This document shows, in pieces, positions 24,373-41,005 of a stretch of 64,000 nt of DNA (its first letter is position 1; each line of letters opens with the position of its first letter). Made by a program: the position numbers and the translations under genes. The stretch comes from Daphnia pulex (taxonomy: Eukaryota > Arthropoda > Branchiopoda > Diplostraca > Daphniidae), in NCBI RefSeq assembly GCF_021134715.1, contig NC_060021.1:10510501-10574500 (forward strand), in the 5' to 3' direction. Below the pieces are notes generated by a model, which ran no database searches, was not told where the DNA came from, and saw only the letters and a list, made by a program, of their open reading frames with translations.

Positions 24373-25660
24373 ACTTGAAAATAGAGGTTTGATATCCCAG
24401 AAGAAACACTATCGATAAAATGAGGTAGCCTATATTGGCTGGTTGTCAATAATCTCTCAATTTGTTTTCAACCTGTAAAACAACTGGAAGTTAATATTTA
24501 TTCATCAATGCTTGATTCACTCAGAAGTAAAAATTCTTAATACACATATTTGTTTCACTACGAGCATTAAAAAAAATAGTAAATTCTGATCCCCTAATCT
24601 GACAGACTAGTTAGCTAAATCACGTAAATCAATATAAGGCTTGCAAGTTATTTTTTGACAACAAAGTTGCATTTGTAATTGCATACATACCAGACACCAC
24701 CAACCTTTTTAAAAATTTTTAGAATGTTTTTACTCTAATCATAAGTGGTAATTTTGGGTTTGAGGCCTTATTGACTGTGTAAAATTAAATGAAAACATAG
24801 ACCAGACGACGCTGACTTTCAAACGCTTATTGGCGGGTATGATTAAACAGCAGCCCACGCAATAAAGGCGCCAGTCCGCCGGATTTTTGAATTGTGAAAT
24901 TTGCAAAATGGTTGTATTATATAGTAATTAGGTAACTACGTAATTTAAATAGGCAACAACACTGAGATTATTTAAAGTAAATTATTCTGTTATTTTGACG
25001 AAAGAAAAACTTGACGGAGAAATTTGTAACCTAGAGTTTAATATGGGGTGGACCTTCAAACGCTCTAACGCTATGTTGCAAATTCCACCTTGCCCATTGC
25101 TACAAATGGGATGTATTAAAACATATCAATCTTATTTTTTTAAAGACTAGAGGTGACTCACGAATGTTGAATTATTACAGTTATAAGTTCTTTAGTTTTC
25201 ACCGTAATAATTTGGCCGGATTCTGGTGACTAGAAAGCGGAAACCCGGAATCGGAAACATGACGGATCGACGCCATCAAGTTAACAACTAGATAAGCAAC
25301 TAAATACTGAAACCTAAGTACCCCAAATATTCATTGCTGCAGATGTTTGCATCATAAAAAAGAGAACAAGTAACGAGTACAGTAAAACAATTGGTCCATG
25401 ATGTTCGAGAGTAAATGAGTTTGTGGTCAATTTTAATGACATCAACCCTACATGTTAAAAGAAAACCCAAAGACAGGCTGCATTGGGTTTTCTTGAATAC
25501 GTCCGCGGTTAAGTCTCACTAACGGAAAGGGAAGCAATTCGAGCAAATCTTCTAGAGATGGTAGAACTAGTTTGATGAGTTCTTGATGTAGGCTTTCTTT
25601 GGTTCACTCTTCACCAATATGGGGATGGATACGGTTACAAAGCCACAAGAAATATGGGAG
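24373..25660. other. Intergenic stretch between TCEANC2 and the second proline-rich gene
   Basis: These two genes diverge. No gene is seen here. A perfect 12-base stem with a 12-base loop lies at 25459-25494 (arms aagaaaacccaa and its complement). Confidence 0.5.
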
Positions 25661-25662
25661 CA

Positions 25663-25801
25663 ACAAAGAGGTCAGTGGCACAAACCGTGAGCGATGACGG
25701 GAAATGGAATGAATTGCATAGGACAAAAAGATGGGTTTAGTTTGAAAAGGCGGAGTCTTCGTAAACAGAATAAAAGCCTCAGCGCAAGCTGTATTTTTAT
25801 T
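25663..25801 (+). promoter_or_regulatory. Promoter module of the second proline-rich secreted gene
   Basis: Block gtggcacaaaccgtgagcga (within 25663-25695), block gaaaaggcgga at 25744-25754, TATA-like aataaaag at 25769-25777 and a tagtg initiator-like site near 25801. The arrangement copies that at 9942-10085, with about 49 against 50 bases between the two blocks. Confidence 0.7.
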
Positions 25802-25884
25802 AGTGAAGGTCTTGAGTCTTATTTGATCGTTGTCTCCTATCGGTAAAATATAAGTACCGAGGCAGCAAAATTTTGGATAATACC

Positions 25885-26729
25885 ATGGCAGGAAGATTTG
25901 AAATTCTCAAGGTAAGTTAAATTATTCCGTGTGTATCATTTGAGTACGGTACCCTTAATCCAAGTATTATTTGATTGCATTTTATGTTTAGTTTCTGGCG
26001 CCGGTCCTATTGTCTCTGTTGGCCTTAGCTATCCTAAAATCGGACCTCAACGTATCGGCAGAAAGTAATTTGAGGGATGTCAATTACGGCACTGGATACC
26101 GAAATCAGAGAAGCGATGTCATCGAAGAGAGATTTGGTTCACGTGACGGACACGGACACCACACTAAACATCGCCCATCGTTGCTAGCTAAACTCAAGCG
26201 GCCCAAATCCGGCTATGATGCCCCCAAATCGCAATACAAACCGTCCAAACCTCATCGACCATCAAAGGCACACCACAAACCTAAAGGCAAATATGGTCCC
26301 CCCAAGTCACAACATCGCGCACCTGTAAAAAGTTATGAATCTCCGGCCTACAGTTCACCTGCATACAGTCCTCCTGCTTATAGTCCTCCAGCATATAGCC
26401 CTCCTGCATACAGTCCTCCTTCTTACAGTCCTCCTGCATACAGTCCTCCTGCTTACAGTCCTCCTGCTTACAGTCCACCAAAAGAAGAGTATGGCCCCCC
26501 TAAAAAAGAGTACGGTCCACCAAAAAAAGAATATGACGAACCTAAAAAAGAAAACATACCTCCGAAAACCGAGTATAACCCACCAAAGGAAGAGTACAAA
26601 GTTCCAATTGAGCCGGCTTACATCCCAAAACCACTATCAACAGCGGTAGCGAACAAAGATTCCAGCGGATTTTTCACCAACCCTTCGGATGGTTTCCCGA
26701 ATTTCTTCAAACAAATCATGCAAGGGTAA
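25885..26729 (+). CDS. Secreted proline-rich protein with YSPPAYSPP repeats, paralogue 2
   Basis: Predicted extracellular protein of 254 residues. Exons are 25885-25911 (MAGRFEILK) and 25992-26729. The signal peptide spans the intron (FLAPVLLSLLALAIL). A basic, Gly/Pro/Lys segment leads into about nine YSPPAYSPP-type repeats, then KEEYGPPKKEYGPP units. The C-terminus GFPNFFKQIMQG matches paralogue 1. The gene structure, promoter and both ends are shared with 10186-11446. The YSPP repeats recall extensins and cuticular proteins with tyrosines that can be cross-linked. That role is inference; no named domain is present. Confidence 0.87.
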
Positions 26730-28172
26730 AACAAAGCAAAAAAAAAATCTGAGTTTGGTTTATTATCACTAAAATCACAATTATTCGAAGTGCAAAAACC
26801 ACACTTTTATTTTAAGATATTTACTGATACCTCTTAATTTATTCATCCCCTACCACATTTACTTTCAACGCAGAACATTTCGATTATCTATCACCGTTTG
26901 TTATGACCGTTCATTCTTTATTTCCGTTATTGTCATTTGTTTAGCGCATACAAAAGATTCCAGTTTCAATAAACATGTCAACACACAAATGTTTGTGAGT
27001 TTAATAAATAGAGCAATGAAAGTTGAGTTGATCAGATATTATAGCCGTGGTCCATCTAGAGCATATTGCATATTTAGCTATGCAATGGAATACCTAAATT
27101 ATTCACCGATGCCATATCGTGGAGATAAATTATTGAGCGTTACGGATTACTTTTTTTTGTTCCGGGTTGCACTCCCACGAATGCTCTTCAAATAAATGAA
27201 ATAGTACGCATGACATTCATAAAGAATTCTTTTCATTTAAGGTTTCTAGAACTCGTTCTAGTAGCCGCGAGCATATACTTGTCATTCACACGGAATTCTG
27301 TATGATTTCTTATTGTGAGTTGAGACGCAAGTCAACTTTTGTATCAGTGTCACATAACGCAACTCTGTGTCGTTTCAATTGGGAGAATAGGTCTTTGTTT
27401 AATTCAACAGTACTGTTGAGTAGCAGACCGAAGTGGAATGATAAGCAGCTGTGCAAGCCCAGAATCACTCAACTCTTGTGAAGGGCTTGACAGGAGGGAT
27501 ATGGGAAGGGATCCAACTCTAGTCCGAATAATTTAATATCTTTTGATTCATTTACTGTTGTTGGGATTTGGTAGCATATTTGAAATTATACAGAAATTAT
27601 ATATGTGAGGCATATCCAGCAGTAAAAACAAATGTCACAAAAGAGCAAACGCAATCAGATTTGAGGATAAATGCTGTCAAGCCTTGATGGTATTTGTAGG
27701 CGCATATGCGCATTTGCAATAGAAATGTAGCAATACGGAACGTTCTGTCGCTGAGATCAATAGTGTCCATAAAGTATCGATCCCAACAGCAATCCTTGAA
27801 CACAATCCCAAGGGTATGCAACGCAACAAGCATAAAGAAAAAGCCTGAAATGCGGTTGTCCGTAAACAATTATTTAAAATATCTAAAGTATTTAAATAGA
27901 AAAACGTCTGCTGATCTCAGTTGCTCCAAAGTAATTCATCCGATCGTGTTCAAGTTTCTTGGAGCTCTCAGTCAACAAACCGAATAAGGAACAAAGGCCT
28001 GCATATATATAGACTTGCATCCGCATGAGATATTGATTTTACATGTCAACCGGGGAAAAGTGTTGGGGTTCTCCTACGACAATGTGCTGTGTGGGCCATG
28101 CCATGCCATCAGCATTCAAGATACAACACGCAAGAGCAACAGCAACTTGACGTTTCTTTTATTAACCTTGAT
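26730..28172. other. Non-coding stretch between the proline-rich gene and the ionotropic receptor
   Basis: No supported gene. Frames of 60-93 codons on both strands near 26989-27195 and 27597-27987 overlap each other and show no family match. The minus-strand one at 27597-27869 is hydrophobic but has no supporting splice sites I trust. Confidence 0.4.
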
Positions 28173-30095
28173 TTATTTCGTTCGTGAATTGCGGAACTTT
28201 CTTCCGGCGAGAAAAACTACGTTCTCCGCCACGAAAACGGCAAATGCAATACTTAACCCGACAAACCAAATGAGAAAAGCGCTTTTAACATCTTCCAAAG
28301 TAAGCTTGCGCAAAACAGTTCCGTAAGAAAAAGATGCGCTGCAGTGGTCGTTTCTTGAAAGGTGTTTCATTCGCCAATGTTCCATCAATCCGGTTTCCAT
28401 CATCATGAGCATCCTTGATAAAAAAGTCTCTTGTCAAGTTTGTTAGTGTTTTATATCGGCTTGGCAATCCATAACAAATAACTTACTTTCTGTTGAATAA
28501 ACTTCCAACGGGACTTCCCTTGGGCAAAGCAAATGCTTGGTTGACTTTGTCAAATGTTTCCTTAGCCATGCTCAAATGGCACTGCTTTCCGGATTGAATA
28601 AAGTTTTGCTCGATTGCATATCTAATTCTTGCTTGATTCTCAGTTGATTAAAAAAAAAGGTTATTAAACTCCAATTATGGACTACACTTCAATCGAAGAT
28701 GTGGAAATACTTACATTCATGTACACAAAATCTCCATCCACGACAGCTTGTTCTCCCTCGACAAAGGAGTCAACTAACCATTCCGGGTTGTTGCGTAATT
28801 TATCACCAATGATAAGGTTTAAACCATCTTTTGCTTCCTATAGGTTTCAGTAAAAATTTGTAATAATATTTTTGTTTACAATAAAATTCTAACTTACCAT
28901 GAATAAGGATTCCAAATCTGATCCACGCCAAACAATCCAACCTAGTCCAGATGACGGTAACTCTTCTAGTGATCGTATGATTGGCTTGATGTTAGGAACG
29001 CTCAAAAACGATACGAGAGTTCCGATGTAAGCGTGAATGAACACCAATGCACACAAAAACCAAACCATGGCCAAAAAGCGCAAAGAATGATCCTTTTCTG
29101 GGATTCTCTGACCAGCTGTAAATTTGCGTTATGTTATTTAGTAATTTTTTAGCAAGGCCAATCGGAACACAATTCTATATGACAAAGGACTAGACTTGCA
29201 TTGCGTTAGGAGGACTCCGTAGACAAGCATGAACCGTTGTTCTCGTTTTCGGGCCATCGACATTTTTGCTTTTGCTAGTATTTTTGACTGGACCCACATG
29301 ATGCACGGTAGGATTCCAAGGATCGCTATTAAAATTATCCATACTCGAAAATGGAAAGGCTTGACGAAGGCTGACGTTTGCTTCCCGAGAGTCGGAGCAG
29401 GGATCAGAATGCCGCTGGATTCTTCGTAATAAGCAACCGTGAAGTCGACAACGCGGTTGCGAACGTGCGTCACGGAGAATGAACCGATGCCGACATCCGA
29501 TTCCTGTCGTCAAACGGATAAGAAGATATTTGAAGCACACATCATGCAAAATTCACTTTACGTTATTTAGAATCATTCCAATCATTCCATTCCAAGTTCC
29601 ATTTGCCAAAAGCGCTCCGTATGCTTTATCCTTGGGGACTTCAATTGTTATCCTGTTCGAAAATTCTCTTCATTTGAATAACTCTAATTAGAACAAAATT
29701 TAAAGGATATACGAGAAATTGTAGGTTTCCATAAGGGCAGCAAGAATTTCAAAAGAAAAGCCTTTTCCGTCAACGACAATCCCATTTTCATCTCGTACAA
29801 ATTCAACGAATGGAGAAATCTAATCACAAAATTATGTTAATCAATGCGAAGTTGGAAATGTTCAAAGGTTATGTATACGTTACTTCGACTGCGGCTACGC
29901 GCAATATTTTCCCATTCAGCAGCCCATTAAATTCCGTACCTAAACCGTTAAAAGGAGAGAAAAAAGACAGATGAAATCGGATAGAATGATTTATAAAACT
30001 TTTGTCTTACTTTCAGCTTTGGTGGATAACATTACATGATCCGGTAAAATAGTTAGAATGACCACAAGAACGGACCTTCTGTGGTACCAAGACAT
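28173..30095 (-). CDS. Ionotropic receptor / glutamate receptor-like channel
   Basis: A ligand-gated cation channel subunit of the iGluR/IR superfamily, 458 residues, without the large amino-terminal domain. Exons in transcript order: 30095-30011, 29939-29884, 29819-29713, 29652-29562, 29503-29200, 29115-28898, 28837-28715, 28638-28487 and 28413-28173. A signal peptide (about 1-25) precedes ligand-binding lobe S1 (NGTWNGMIGMI, then THVRNRVVDFT). R128 sits where glutamate receptors bind the ligand carboxylate. Next come M1 (about 168-188), a pore loop near YGVLLTQSG, M3 (about 226-255, ending SFLSVPNIKP), lobe S2, and M4 near the C-terminus. The canonical SYTANLAAF of M3 is replaced by HAYIGTLVSF, which favours a divergent chemosensory IR over a synaptic receptor. 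One intron appears to use a GC donor. Confidence 0.88.
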
Positions 30096-30478
30096 GGTCA
30101 ACTGAAGAATTCAATGAAGAGAAAGCCAAAAAAAGGGACACAAGCTGTCACCCATTATTGGTGTTAACACGCACACCTCGTCAACGCCCTTAATACAATG
30201 TTTAAATACATACTGTATGTGCCTGTGAAAAAGACGTATGACAATAAATAACGTATGAGGGTCTCAACAGGTAAGGCTGACGCCAAGACGAAATAGAAAC
30301 AAAACGGGATTCGCTATTTTTTAACCTAGAAATCGAAACGAAACATTAGTGTTGTTAAAACAAGAGTAATTAACCCGTGTATTTGATTGTTTTAAGAATA
30401 GATAGAAAACTCCATAAATTTAAAAGAATATTACCCAGCACCACATAAATCAAACAAGGAATTCTAACGATTATACAA
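30096..30478. other. Gap between the ionotropic receptor and the gene downstream
   Basis: Less than 400 bases. It probably holds the receptor promoter and the 3' UTR of the 30479-32175 gene. No motif stands out. Confidence 0.4.
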
Positions 30479-32175
30479 TCACGATTCAACATTCTCGCGT
30501 CCTTTGGCTTTAGTTCGAGTCAAAGGAGCAAGACGATTTGAATGGGAGCTGCTACTACTGCTGCCAGGGGCGGAAGACGGCGGGTGGCTCACCGACACCC
30601 TTTTGGTTCCAAGACGCACAGAGCCTTGACGCTGAAATTCGGGAGCCTTATTCGTGGGCAATTGGTTTAGTGCATCCGATTCAGAGCGACTCAATGGAGC
30701 TCGCAATTTTGATTGAAATGTCAGACTAGGTGTTGGCGCTGAAGGTACCAACGAGCTGGAAAAGTAAATTTTGTTTGGCACGATAAGTAGAGGTTAGTTA
30801 TATTTCAAAAACATATAAAGACAATACCGTCGGGGTGGAGCAGGTGCATTCACTGGTTGCTTTGGTGGAACCTTCATAGGAGCAGGAGGCGGAGGGACCT
30901 GCTGTTGTTGCTGATGAACGGCTTTCATAGCACCAGTCTTTGGAAATAAAGGGGCTTTGGGAGGTGGCCCGTAACTATTAGGAGCTGTGGCGGAAGAAGA
31001 CCTTAATAACGGAGTCCTTCAAAATAAAGCGGCCAACTTATCGCGAGGAAAAAATTTGAATTAAATGTGTCAAATCACTTGAATGTTGCTCTCTGTGGTG
31101 CACTTTTGGCAGGTGACGTCATAGGTTCTCTGATGTTTCTTCGTAGTGGACTAGGATTAACAGCAAGTGACGGGCGAGTCCGCAACGGAGTTGCATAAGA
31201 CCTGTTGGACAAACCAGGGCTGGATCCGACACTCATCCTTCCTCTAGTCTGCTGTGAAGCTTTAGTAAACTAATAAATGATTTTTTAAAAGATGAATAAT
31301 GGTCAGCAATGGCAAAAAAATATACAGTTGATTACTCTAGGAGTTTTCTTCATTTCTAATTCAGGGCTACTATGGATCAAAATTTCCTCATCCCTTGCGT
31401 CACTACGAGGTGAAAGTAGCATCGAGTCTGGGGATAACTTCATTGCCAAATCCACCACTAAAATGAAACAGAAATTATCTTAAGAAATATAATGTTTTAA
31501 TAAACAAGAGATTTACTTTTTCGAGGACTGATGGTCTTTTCTTTGTCATATTGAATGTGATCAGCCAAATTCAGAGCTTCCTGTTCAATAACATCCCAAG
31601 CAAGTTCAAATGGATTAGAAGCAGTGTGGGTAAAAACAGAATCTTTGACATTTTGATGTTCACAAGTGTTTTTATCATGTCCAGGTAGAATTTTTTTGTC
31701 TGGGCTATCATCGAAATTAATTAAAATTCCTAAATCAGTTTGATTTGAGTTTACTGGTGTCCCTGAGTATCAAAATAAAATTAAGTAATAAAGCTTCTAT
31801 GCATTTTGTTGCTTTAACCACCTGCTGACAAGGATGGGGAGTCTTGATGCTGAGATTGGGATCGTAATTTGATAGATTTCTCTAAAGCAAGTCCAAGTTC
31901 GAGCCCAAGATCTATGCCTTGTCTTGGCTTGGAATGCTTATGTTGCATAGAACATAGCTCAAAAGGGTCATCATCCTGCTGTTGTGTAAACTCTGAAGGT
32001 CGAAAATAAGGTAGTGAAGAGAATCGGTCATAGGAATTATCAATCTCTACTAATGTATCAACAGGAATGCCTGGAAAAACGGAAAAGAAATACAAAATCC
32101 ATTAATAACTGTTAACCATGTCTTTTAAATCAATGATTGCACAGTCAAAAGATAAGTCGTTCACTTACCCGACAT
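30479..32175 (-). CDS. Unidentified disordered Ser/Pro-rich protein with endocytic-type motifs
   Basis: I do not recognise the family. Seven exons (transcript order 32175-32169, 32070-31822, 31762-31517, 31457-31336, 31269-31079, 31016-30828, 30755-30479) join in frame to 426 residues. The chain is mostly disordered. The acidic N-terminal third carries DPF (37-39), a clathrin-box-like LINFD (99-103) and NPF (135-137). The C-terminal two thirds are basic and Ser/Pro-rich, with repeated TPLR/TPLLR phrases, a poly-Gln, a PPPP stretch and several SP/TP sites suited to proline-directed kinases. No signal peptide or membrane helix is seen. The motifs suggest a clathrin/AP2-linked or mitotic adaptor, which is inference. 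It is head to head with NSF, 656 bases apart between start codons. Confidence 0.75.
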
Positions 32176-32831
32176 CACAGTAATTTATTAGTTTACTACA
32201 CCATGTAAAAAAAACACTAAAACCAGTATGTTCGACCCTTGCACAAAAGCAGCAGTTAAATTGTGATGACAATGATGAACTTTATCGAAATCGTCGAATT
32301 CTGAAATCTACTTTTTTGAAATCAGACTTCAGACCACGATATCAAGTTCGAAAGATGGCCACCAGATGATAGGTAATCCAATTTAACGGAAATTTTAAAA
32401 AATCTTTCAAAATTCAGACTTTCTTCAGTTATATTTTACCTTAATTTTCTTTGATTAAAATCAATGAATTATAATTACTATATTCTATCAAGAATCCGAA
32501 AACTTAAGTCGTAATCGGATTTAGTTTGAAACACTATCAGTAGATGACATTACGCAGCAGCATGACGACATATCAATGAGCAGACGAACTTGGAACGAAC
32601 CTTTTCTTTTGATAGGTTTCGGTTTTCTGAGCCAGTAAGTTCTAAAAGACGAGCAGCAGTTCTCGATTTTGCGCAGAAACACTTTACCAGAGACAAAATC
32701 TTTAGATCAGACGCTTTTCGTGAAATTCGTGGAGTACTCGTTTTGTCTCTTAGTTGAGTACAAGTGCATTTCTGACAGTGACAAGAAAGTGGTTATTCGT
32801 TTTGCCATTCCTCCAAGTTAGAACTGCAAGG
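32176..32831. promoter_or_regulatory. Shared divergent promoter region of NSF and the 30479-32175 gene
   Basis: 656 bases separate the two start codons on opposite strands. No TATA box stands out near either gene, in keeping with housekeeping promoters. The two transcripts probably start here, so regulation may be partly shared. Confidence 0.5.
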
Positions 32832-38377
<5,546 letters not shown>

Positions 38378-39298
38378 ATTAAAACAATTTCCCTTTCTCT
38401 TTTTCCTCGCCGTTTTTAAAATATACTTCTTACAGAAATAAATGTTCTCTGTTGTGATGGGAGTTTCTTTGGTAGTGAAAAAGAAGCGATTTCAATGCTT
38501 TACTACCCAGTTTTCACTGTTCGGTAAAGATATCTGTTTTCCAGTCTTATAAATTCCTGTTCATTAGCAGCAATAAATTATTTATGTGTCATGTCCACGT
38601 CAGTTCTATCAGTTTGGTATTTGGTCTGCAACCAACCTCCATTTCTCTCATCCTCTGAATCTGACGCTTGGGCGACTTTGTAACGATGTTTGTGCTTTAA
38701 TATTGCTGTACGTGTTATGGAAGAACTTTCTCATTACATTTCATCATTCATTCACTTATATCGGATTGGATTAATTTCAAATTTGTGGGTTTAGAGTCAT
38801 GAAACAGATCTACTCAATTTCCTAGGAAAAATTAAAATTAAAAATAAGTGTATGTACTTAGTAGGTTGGCAAAAAAAAACATTCAGTAGATTCCGTTGTG
38901 TAGTTATTTTTAAAACTGTTCAATAGTTACGCTATTCGTGCGTTAGTTAACGCACGAATTTGACAATTCAACAGATTCTACACGAATTTAAAAGTGCAAA
39001 AGTCTGAATTCTCGCAATGGTTGAAGAGCTATGCGAAAAAAGAGGCCAAGGATCAAAATTTAATTTGTAACATTAAATTTAAATAAACCGCCAATCGCTA
39101 GTTTGTACTCTTTTAATAGATAGATGGCATCAGTGTTTGTTTTCAAGGTTATTTGCTTAGAGTCGTCTGCGGTTGAAGAAGAACCGATAATGGTAGAGTA
39201 AAAGTAGCTCAAGTCAGTAGAAATTGTTACTGTCATAAGTCATTAGAACACTGCATTTTGTTGAAGAAACACGCTATCACCAAGTTATTACTGCAAAG
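38378..39298. other. Intergenic stretch between NSF and RPE
   Basis: Holds the NSF 3' UTR and the presumed RPE promoter. A near-perfect palindrome at 38934-38959 (12-base arms attcgtgcgtta, two-base centre) stands about 340 bases before the RPE start. No gene is seen. Confidence 0.5.
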
Positions 39299-39994
39299 AT
39301 GTCGGGGCATACTCATCCTTGTTGCAAGATTGGTCCGTCTATTCTGTGTGCCGATTTGTCATGCCTAGCCGACGAGTGTCGCAGAATGATACACAGCGGA
39401 GCTGATTATTTGCATTTGGACGTCATGGATGGCCATTTTGTCCCCAACCTCACTTTTGGTCATCCAATTGTTAAGTGTCTGAGGCCAAAAATGCCAGATG
39501 TTTACTTTGACATGCACATGATGGTGCAAAATCCCGAGAAGTGGGTTGAAAGTATGGCCGATGCTGGAGCAAACCAGTATACATTCCATGTTGAAGCCTG
39601 TGAAGACATTCCCGCATTGTGCAGAAAAATTCAAGAATCTGGGATGCGAGTTGGTGTTGGTCTAAAGCCTGGAACACCTGTAGAAACAATCCTGCCATAC
39701 TCAGATCTGTTTGATGTTGTATTGATCATGACTGTTGAACCAGGATTTGGAGGTCAGAGATTCATGGAAGACATGATGAGCAAGGTCCAGTACCTGAGAA
39801 CAAACTTTCCTGATTTGGATATTGAAGTCGATGGTGGAGTCGGACCCAGCACTATTGATGTTGTAGCTGAGGCAGGTGCAAACATGATTGTTTCTGGAAC
39901 AGCAATTACTGGAGCAACAGATCCTTCCCAAGTTATTGCCCTTCTCAGAAACTCAGTGGAGAATGCAATTCAAAAATCCCAGCTTGAGCGCTGA
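39299..39994 (+). CDS. RPE: Ribulose-phosphate 3-epimerase
   Basis: Cytosolic enzyme of the non-oxidative pentose phosphate pathway (EC 5.1.3.1) that interconverts D-ribulose 5-phosphate and D-xylulose 5-phosphate. A single exon encodes 231 residues, the usual eukaryotic length (human 228). The TIM-barrel signatures are all present: GPSILCADLSCL, LHLDVMDGHFVPN, FDMHMMVQNP, VEPGFGGQ and IEVDGGVG. These carry the metal-binding His/Asp pairs and the two catalytic Asp residues. The chosen ATG gives the normal N-terminus. The lack of introns in an intron-rich neighbourhood is unusual, but the frame is intact and there is no poly-A tail in the DNA. Confidence 0.97.
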   Translation: MSGHTHPCCKIGPSILCADLSCLADECRRMIHSGADYLHLDVMDGHFVPNLTFGHPIVKCLRPKMPDVYFDMHMMVQNPEKWVESMADAGANQYTFHVEACEDIPALCRKIQESGMRVGVGLKPGTPVETILPYSDLFDVVLIMTVEPGFGGQRFMEDMMSKVQYLRTNFPDLDIEVDGGVGPSTIDVVAEAGANMIVSGTAITGATDPSQVIALLRNSVENAIQKSQLER

Positions 39995-40194
39995 ATAACT
40001 TATCATGATTCAATTCAACATAGGTGAATGGATGTTTTAGAGTTACGAATTCTTTGTCATTGGGTTGTATATGTTATGTTTGCACATCAAATACAATGTG
40101 TAAAACATTGTTGCTTCAGTAATTTATTAAATCAAAATTCTCATCAAGGTTTGTATCAAAACACACAGGTTATTTTATCTTAGTAATGTTTTTA

Positions 40195-40787
40195 TTAGCC
40201 CATAGAAAATCCTTGCCCTTGTGCTATGTTTCCAAATGGTGTAACAACTGCCAGGCCAACACCCATCCCAAAGCCACCAAGTGGTGCTTGGGCCATTCCG
40301 ATTCCAGTAGCTTGTGCTCCACCGTTTCCTGCATTAGCTGATCCAAAACCAATCGCTGAACCTCCACCGTTTCCTGCACTTGCCGATCCAAAGCCAGCCG
40401 CCGAAGATCCACCAAATAATCCTCCTGAATTTGCCATTCCAACACCAGTCGCTGAACCGCCGCCCATGTCTGGTAAAATTCAATAACGATGAATGTAATA
40501 GTTAATTTTCTTTTTTGTTAAATTTTTCAGTTTTCCTTACTTGGTCCGAAATTTCCAGCTCCGGATGAGAACAAGCCACCATTGGGTGGACCGCCAAAAG
40601 AATCGAAGTTACCTCCAAAGGGACGTTGTCCTATGAATGGCCGCCCTTGATTGTAAGGATGACGACGATGATTATGAATAAAATGCCTCCCTTCGATTTC
40701 ATCTTCCACGACCGATTCGGACGGAAAGAACTGTGGTCTAGCCGAAATGACCGTAAAGGTAAGAGCCCAAATCAGCAGTAAACTCAT
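40195..40787 (-). CDS. Small secreted glycine-rich protein
   Basis: Coding exons are 40787-40541 and 40469-40195, encoding about 173 residues. The signal peptide is MSLLLIWALTFTVISA, followed by RPQFFPSESVVEDE. A His/Arg-rich segment (HFIHNHRRHPYNQGRPF) leads to a Gly/Phe/Asn-rich part and then AGNGGGSAIGFGSA-type repeats. An AG lies immediately before the ATG (complement of 40788-40789), so translation starts at the head of exon 2. A 5' UTR exon is likely at about 40918-40965. No named family is recognised. Cuticle-associated or antimicrobial Gly-rich proteins look similar, and neither role can be shown here. Confidence 0.82.
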
Positions 40788-40958
40788 CTGTAATCAGGAA
40801 ATCGATACTAATTTAGAATGTATGCACTAATTCATGCGTATAGGTTATCAATTAATTTAAAATAAGTATATTTACAAGAATTAGCATGACTATGTTTTAG
40901 AAAAACGCTGGACTAACCTTTGCACTTGGTATGACTGGAAGCACTCCTTGACCCAAGT

Positions 40959-41005
40959 TGACTGAGACGACAAATGAATTTAGGAGGGCCACTTGACAAA
41001 TTTAT
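40959..41005 (-). promoter_or_regulatory. Core promoter of the glycine-rich gene
   Basis: On the minus strand a TATAAAT (complement of about 40999-41005) lies about 35 bases before a CTCAGTCAAC initiator (complement of about 40958-40967). A GTTAGT donor at 40917-40912 ends the short non-coding first exon. Confidence 0.6.

Noticed and set aside
40226-40486. A proline-rich plus-strand frame
   Set aside because: It is the reverse complement of the glycine-rich gene. Gly codons read as Pro on the other strand.
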